A stretch of 24,203 nt of DNA from Elysia marginata (Eukaryota; Mollusca; Gastropoda; Plakobranchidae). Position numbers and translations under genes: made by a program. The DNA lies in NCBI GenBank assembly GCA_019649035.1, contig BMAT01002766.1:118737-142939 (forward strand), given 5' to 3'. Shown in pieces: positions 20,312 to 24,203 of this stretch. Position 1 is the first letter of the stretch; each line of letters starts with the position of its first letter. The notes under the pieces were generated by a model, which was not told the DNA's origin, searched no databases, and saw nothing but the letters and a program-made list of their open reading frames with translations.

Positions 20312-20504
20312 ATGGCCCTGCCTCCAGATCTGCCTGTCAATAAACTTCAGTCAGCATTGGACTCTGGTAAAGGAGGAAACACAAGCCGTAAGGAAAGAAG
20401 GAAAGATTGGTGGCAAAAGAAGAAATCTGTGGCGAGCAAAAATGGCAAATCAGAATCTGTAAAACAAGAGGATAAAGGAGAGGAGGGACAGAGGGTAAAA
20501 CTAC
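20312..20504 (+). CDS. RRM-domain, lysine-rich RNA-binding protein, coding exon 1
   Basis: First coding exon of a gene that continues beyond the window. The exon starts after the acceptor TTTCCTCATAG (20298). I choose the ATG at 20312 because its context GAAAATGG is good and the upstream GTG at 20306 is not a usual start. It encodes residues 1-64 (MALPPDLPVNKLQ to RVKL) plus one base, ending at the donor C|GTAAGT at 20505. The segment is very basic (RKERRKDWWQKKK), suggesting nuclear or nucleolar targeting and RNA contact. Together with the next exons this gives a disordered basic N-terminus followed by one RRM, a layout seen in ribosome-biogenesis factors such as yeast Nop6 or RBM34-type proteins. 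That assignment is inference; the exact orthologue is not recognised. Confidence 0.82.
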
Positions 20505-20936
20505 GTAAGTTTTTCATACAAAGTCAAGGACAACAAGTTTCAGCTTTTATGCAGCACATTTTGCTCTGTCTCAACATTTTTCTAAAGTCTTTTAATGCAT
20601 GTACACTTTTTAAAAATCAGCTGCAAAAATGTGAATTTAAATGTTGTTTTTTAAGTCATGTTAATTTGTCTCATAAATATCTTTTTAGGAGATAAATAGT
20701 TCTACCCAATCTTACAATTGAGAAGCCTAGAAAAAGGATTTAGGAAAGTAATGATACTTAAATGTGAAAGTTTTCTTTTCTCTTTATGAAGGTACTATTT
20801 TTAGTAAATTGACCCATGTGCAGAAAAGAACAAGGCTTTATTTTTATGAAAAACAACAGTTTACCTTAACTTTAGTTATAAATTTTTCTCTCAAATTCAA
20901 AACCAACTTTATTTTTGTCATTGACTATCAACACAG
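20505..20936 (+). other. Intron 1 of the RRM gene
   Basis: GT at 20505-20506, AG at 20935-20936 (ACTATCAACACAG). AT-rich, no internal feature. It splits a codon after its first base, and the join gives CGC (Arg65) with the frame kept. Confidence 0.8.
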
Positions 20937-21350
20937 GCAACAGAGAGACGATTGCAAAGCCAGACAGCCTGAAGTACGAGCCCAACATCAACAAGGGCTT
21001 CAAGCCTAAGGTCATGCAGAGCCTCAACATTAACACGCCCAACAAGAACAAGAGAAAGAGTGGGCAGCCAAGACCGCCTGCCAACGAAATAACTCCAGGC
21101 AACCCGGCAAAGCGTAAATCCTCAGACGTGCAACAGCAAGTCCCGTCAAGTCCAAGCAAAAAACCGAAACCTTCATCTGAGCCTGAGGTGTTTGACTCGT
21201 ATAAATTTTCCCTTGAACTCATCAACGGGGAAGTTAGTGTTCCCAAAGACATGTCTGGAAAAGATTCCAAAAACAAGTATGTGCTGTTTATCGGCAATCT
21301 ACCCTATGACATTACGCGAGAGCAGTTAGAGGAACATTTCAGAAAAACAG
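20937..21350 (+). CDS. RRM-domain RNA-binding protein, coding exon 2
   Basis: Residues 66-202. The first two thirds are low-complexity and basic, with several nuclear-localisation-like clusters (NKNKRKSG, PAKRKSS, SKKPKP). The RRM then begins: KYVLFIGNLPYDITREQLEE, with RNP2 as LFIGNL at residues 181-186 (strand beta1), followed by helix alpha1 to FRKT. The donor is CAG|GTGAGT at 21351. The exon is distinctly GC-richer than its introns. An open frame on the opposite strand (20872-21297) is a shadow. Confidence 0.88.
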
Positions 21351-21806
21351 GTGAGTCAAAAATGTGTGAGGTAGCGAGGAGTTGTAAGTGGAAATGGGCA
21401 ATCAAAATGTTCTTCTATTGGCTTGTGGGTAGCTGAGCTCAAAGTTTTAAACCCTTCAAACAATTTACACCTCACTGCTATTGTCCCCATTGTTTAAATT
21501 TTAGATGCAGGTATAGTTTTCATGTTTCATTTACAAAATTCTGTCAATTTTTTTTTGCATGAGGAACTAGGCTTTCTTGTTTATTTTGTTTTCTTTTACT
21601 ACTTTTTCTTTTTTGAAATGTTCATGTAATTTTACATTCAAATTATTTAAAGATTCAAGTTTTTGCCCCTCAAAAAATCTTAGCACATTTTTAAAAGCAA
21701 GGTAGCTGAATTTCAGCTAAATATTATGTACATAGAATATTTTTTTGTTTTTTCATAGGCACAATTTTTCTGCTAAATAACTGTAGCACAGTTGCTTACT
21801 AGTACC

Positions 21807-21877
21807 AATTTCAGTATTTTAGTACCATAACTACCAAAATACTGGAGTACTGATGTCACAAATAAAATACTGAAATT
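21807..21877. repeat. Palindromic hairpin in intron 2
   Basis: AATTTCAGTATTTTA (21807-21821) and TAAAATACTGAAATT (21863-21877) form a perfect 15-base inverted repeat. Inside are further CAGTATTTTAGTAC and CAAAATACTGGAGTACTG words that can pair in alternative ways. It looks like a small MITE remnant; no target duplication is seen. Confidence 0.55.
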
Positions 21878-22727
21878 AGCTATTACTTGGGAAAATATGT
21901 GATTACTAAAATTGGAGAGAGATTACAAAGTCTAGGCCTATGAGATCAGAAATGCATCAGATCATTTAAAAACAAGTCAATGCCTTTTGAACTAAACAAA
22001 TAATTTTCTTATAAATTAATCAACCGGAAATAGAGAAAGTTGAGCTTCAAATATGAAAGACTTAACTTTTTCCAGGAACTTCCTCATACGGTTCCATACA
22101 TCTTATCCTTGTTGGACCTTGCTCTTGTAATGAGTATTGAAGTGCTTTGGAAAATACTGAAATGGAGGTCTGAAAGTACTAGAGTCGGTTGATTAGGGGT
22201 TGGCATCTCTGCAGTAGGCCTACCATATCACATACATAACAATCTTCACAATGTCAGGCTGTTATCAAGAAAGTTAGTAGTCCATTAGATTTATAGATCA
22301 TAGTGAGAGAACAGAGGAAAAAAAATCCAGATTTCAGAAAAATTGGGTTTGACAGAATTGATGACAAGTAAAAGATAAGTGTAATCCTTGTACTGCGATC
22401 TGCTGAACATTAATTTCATGGTGTGAGATGGCAACCATTGTTTTAATGCAAAAAATGAGGAGAGACATGGGCAGATAGAATTTTGTTGTCTCATTTCTTT
22501 ACCACCTTTTTTTTTATTGCAAATGCAATTTCTCAAATTTTAAAAATATTTTCTAGGTACTAAGTCAAGACAGTCTAATCCACAAATTTTCAATTTTCTC
22601 TCAGTGAATTTACGCCCATAGATCATGAACGATGCTTTCTTTTAGCTTTCTTTAATTTAGATCTCCAATTTTTTCCCAAGAAAATGTGTTATTGTGGTGA
22701 AAATATTCAGACTGATAGATGTCAGTT

Positions 22728-22834
22728 CAATGTTAGCACATGATGATTTTTATATCTAAATCCCCAGGGTTTGGTTTAGAGTTGCCTGTCCAATGTTAGC
22801 ACATGATAAAAGATTCGTGAATCTATATCCACAG
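22728..22834 (+). repeat. Tandem duplication of a 3' splice-site region
   Basis: CAATGTTAGCACATGAT occurs at 22728-22744 and 22791-22807. Each copy is followed by a similar segment ending in an acceptor: ATCTAAATCCCCAG (AG at 22766-22767) and ATCTATATCCACAG (AG at 22833-22834). Only the second keeps the RRM frame. Confidence 0.75.
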
Positions 22835-22929
22835 GGGGCATTAAATCCATCCGCATCCCTAGAGAGAAAGAAACAGACAAGGGACGAGGGTTTGCGTACA
22901 TGGAGTTTGATGGAAGAATCAGTCATGGG
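22835..22929 (+). CDS. RRM-domain RNA-binding protein, coding exon 3 (gene continues beyond window)
   Basis: Residues 203-234: GIKSIRIPREKETDKG, then RNP1 as RGFAYMEF (residues 220-227), then DGRISHG. RNP1 and the RNP2 of exon 2 are at the normal RRM spacing of about 35-40 residues, which confirms the splicing. The donor is G|GTATGA at 22930, weaker than the others; the frame would otherwise hit TGA at once. The last RRM helix and strand are missing, and I find no exon for them in the remaining 1.27 kb, so the 3' part lies outside. Confidence 0.83.
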
Positions 22930-23633
22930 GTATGACATGCAGAGTTTGAACTGTTTGTAACACAATCGGTCCTGTAGTATCAAGAAATGTGACATTTGGG
23001 AACTCCTGTCAAAAATTTAGCTTTGTTTTTGTGTGTACAAAGTCATTGCTAAATCTCCGAAAATGAAACCTGTTCATGTCTACTGCAGTCCCAGCAGTCG
23101 AGTACACTTCTGAGCCCTTCCTGGTTGTGGCTTCCGTTTGACAAAGTAAAACTAAGGCTCTGTCGATCATCTTGAATTTTAGGCAGTTTTTCCACAAATT
23201 TGCATACTGTGCAGGTTAATGCGTAGTTTGCATTGCTAATGTTTCATAATATTAACCTGGAAAAGGTCTGCATTCAACCTGGGGCCTTATGTGTCAACCT
23301 TCCTCACTCTCCTATTTAAGTAGCAAATAACAGCCTATCTTTGGGCTCATTCTTAGTGTTGCTAAAGTGGGTTTATGCGGCAAAGATCAACCAATTTTTT
23401 TGGTATGAAGATCAACTTTTTCGCTTTAAAACAAAAGGAGCTATACGTTACTGCTATAAGTTGTTCTTCATACGCAACTTTGCTCTAGTCCTTCTATAGA
23501 TTACAGTGGCTGAACCAAATTTGTTAACACCAAATTGATTTTTGGCAGCCACTACAGTCCACAGCAGACCTAGTATTCAACAAATTTGAACTTAAAGAAT
23601 CTTTGTGTCCAACAAAGTGAAATTAAATTCTTA
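22930..23633 (+). other. Start of intron 3 of the RRM gene
   Basis: No RRM continuation or other coding exon recognised. TCTACTGCAG near 23090 resembles an acceptor, but the following frame is not RRM-like and stops. Confidence 0.5.
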
Positions 23634-23635
23634 TA

Positions 23636-24203
23636 CAGTGGAATCCGCTAGAAGTCAACTCGCTTGAAGTCAAGTCTTGGTTAAAGTCAACATCTCGCAA
23701 CGGTCCCATTTTTTTCCTTCTTTATTTAAGTAACTTTATTTAGCATTAAGTCAACAGCTTCGGACCTATTTTTGCTTAAAGTCGTCACCTTGTGGCCAAA
23801 TGAAAAGATAGACCCCACAAGGGTATTGGGAGAGACTGAGAGGAATAGCGTGCGTGGGCGCTCTTTGTTTCCAATCATGATTCAAGACACTGCATGCAGC
23901 ACTTGCTCGCCTGCCTTGGCCCAATGGCCTGGCGAGGGCTAGTGTGGAAGAAGGGGAGGGCTAGCGCGGCTGTACAGAAGACAGTGACAAGTGCTGATTG
24001 GTTCAGTTCACTGATGGTTCTCCTACTCCTCTCTGCCTCACCAAACCAGTGAGGACACTGTTCATGTGCACACACCCACGCATTCCATTCCTACGTCTAC
24101 GTCTAGACTGAGCTAGCCTTCATCATTTCTCTGAGTACCTTCAGAGTGGTTACGCTGCGCTCTTTAAATTTATCTAGTTCTTACAGATTGCAACAAGTTG
24201 CAA
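23636..24203 (+). mobile_element. Left end of a pogo/Tigger-like DNA transposon (partial)
   Basis: TA (23634-23635) followed by CAGTGGAATCCGCTAGAAG resembles the TA|CAGT ends of pogo/Tigger elements. The next 150 bases contain repeated AAGTCAAC words (TAGAAGTCAACTCGC, TTAAAGTCAAC, ATTAAGTCAACAG, TTAAAGTCGTCACC), as often seen in subterminal regions of this group. No transposase and no matching right end are in the window, so the right boundary is unknown and the feature is placed to the window edge. Confidence 0.4.

Larger units (their letters stand above)
21351..22834 (+). other. Intron 2 of the RRM gene
   Basis: Donor GTGAGT, acceptor TATATCCACAG. It interrupts a Gly codon after its first base (G|GG). 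AT-rich, with a palindromic segment at 21807-21877 and a duplicated acceptor region at 22728-22834. Confidence 0.8.

Noticed and set aside
20872..21297. 141-residue minus-strand protein
   Set aside because: It is the antisense shadow of RRM exon 2, which has RNP motifs and matching splice sites.
1..24203. CRISPR array, bacterial operons, riboswitches or ribosome binding sites
   Set aside because: No regularly spaced repeats or prokaryotic gene structure; introns and SINEs show a eukaryotic genome.
1..24203. A new multi-gene system
   Set aside because: Only ends or fragments of three unrelated host genes are present; the rest is mobile-element debris and AT-rich spacer.

Overview
This is an AT-rich animal nuclear contig: GT-AG introns, 3' UTR-like AATAAA sites, tRNA-derived SINEs, a mariner transposon and a 41-base run of N. 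The SINE types and the many GATCTA-type simple repeats are what I would expect of a mollusc, most likely a gastropod. That placement is inference; no species marker is present.

Layout. The left edge (1-291) is the final coding exon of a plus-strand gene whose protein ends in a glutamine-rich segment and a PPPTY (WW-ligand) motif. Behind it lies a 154-bp tandem duplication split by a short retroposon-like insert (1077-1538). From 1539 to about 7990 there is no gene I can support. A tRNA-derived SINE with a target-site duplication follows (8000-8309). A complete but dead mariner element (9906-11760, transposase on the minus strand) carries a SINE, which in turn carries a roughly 170-bp repeat; a second copy of that repeat lies just outside the mariner at 9264-9461. 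The assembly gap is at 12080-12120. A hairpin element (13964-14080), another SINE with a 12-bp target duplication (14297-14551) and a 1-kb foldback element (15360-16326) fill the middle.

Genes on the right. A short terminal coding exon of an unrecognised gene ends at 17265, with a possible upstream exon at 16719-16831 and a poly(A) signal at 17488. A fourth SINE lies at 19237-19568. From 20299 the start of a plus-strand gene for a lysine-rich RRM protein, probably nuclear or nucleolar, runs through three coding exons (20312-20504, 20937-21350, 22835-22929) and leaves the window unfinished. The last of these acceptors has a duplicated decoy 67 bases upstream. The window ends in what looks like the left end of a pogo/Tigger-type DNA transposon.

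The genes do not form a functional unit; they are unrelated neighbours separated by mobile-element debris. I found no new multi-gene system. The best leads are the three-level nested insertion, the duplicated splice acceptor, the duplication-plus-insertion at 1077-1538, the foldback element, and the short exons hidden among the repeats.
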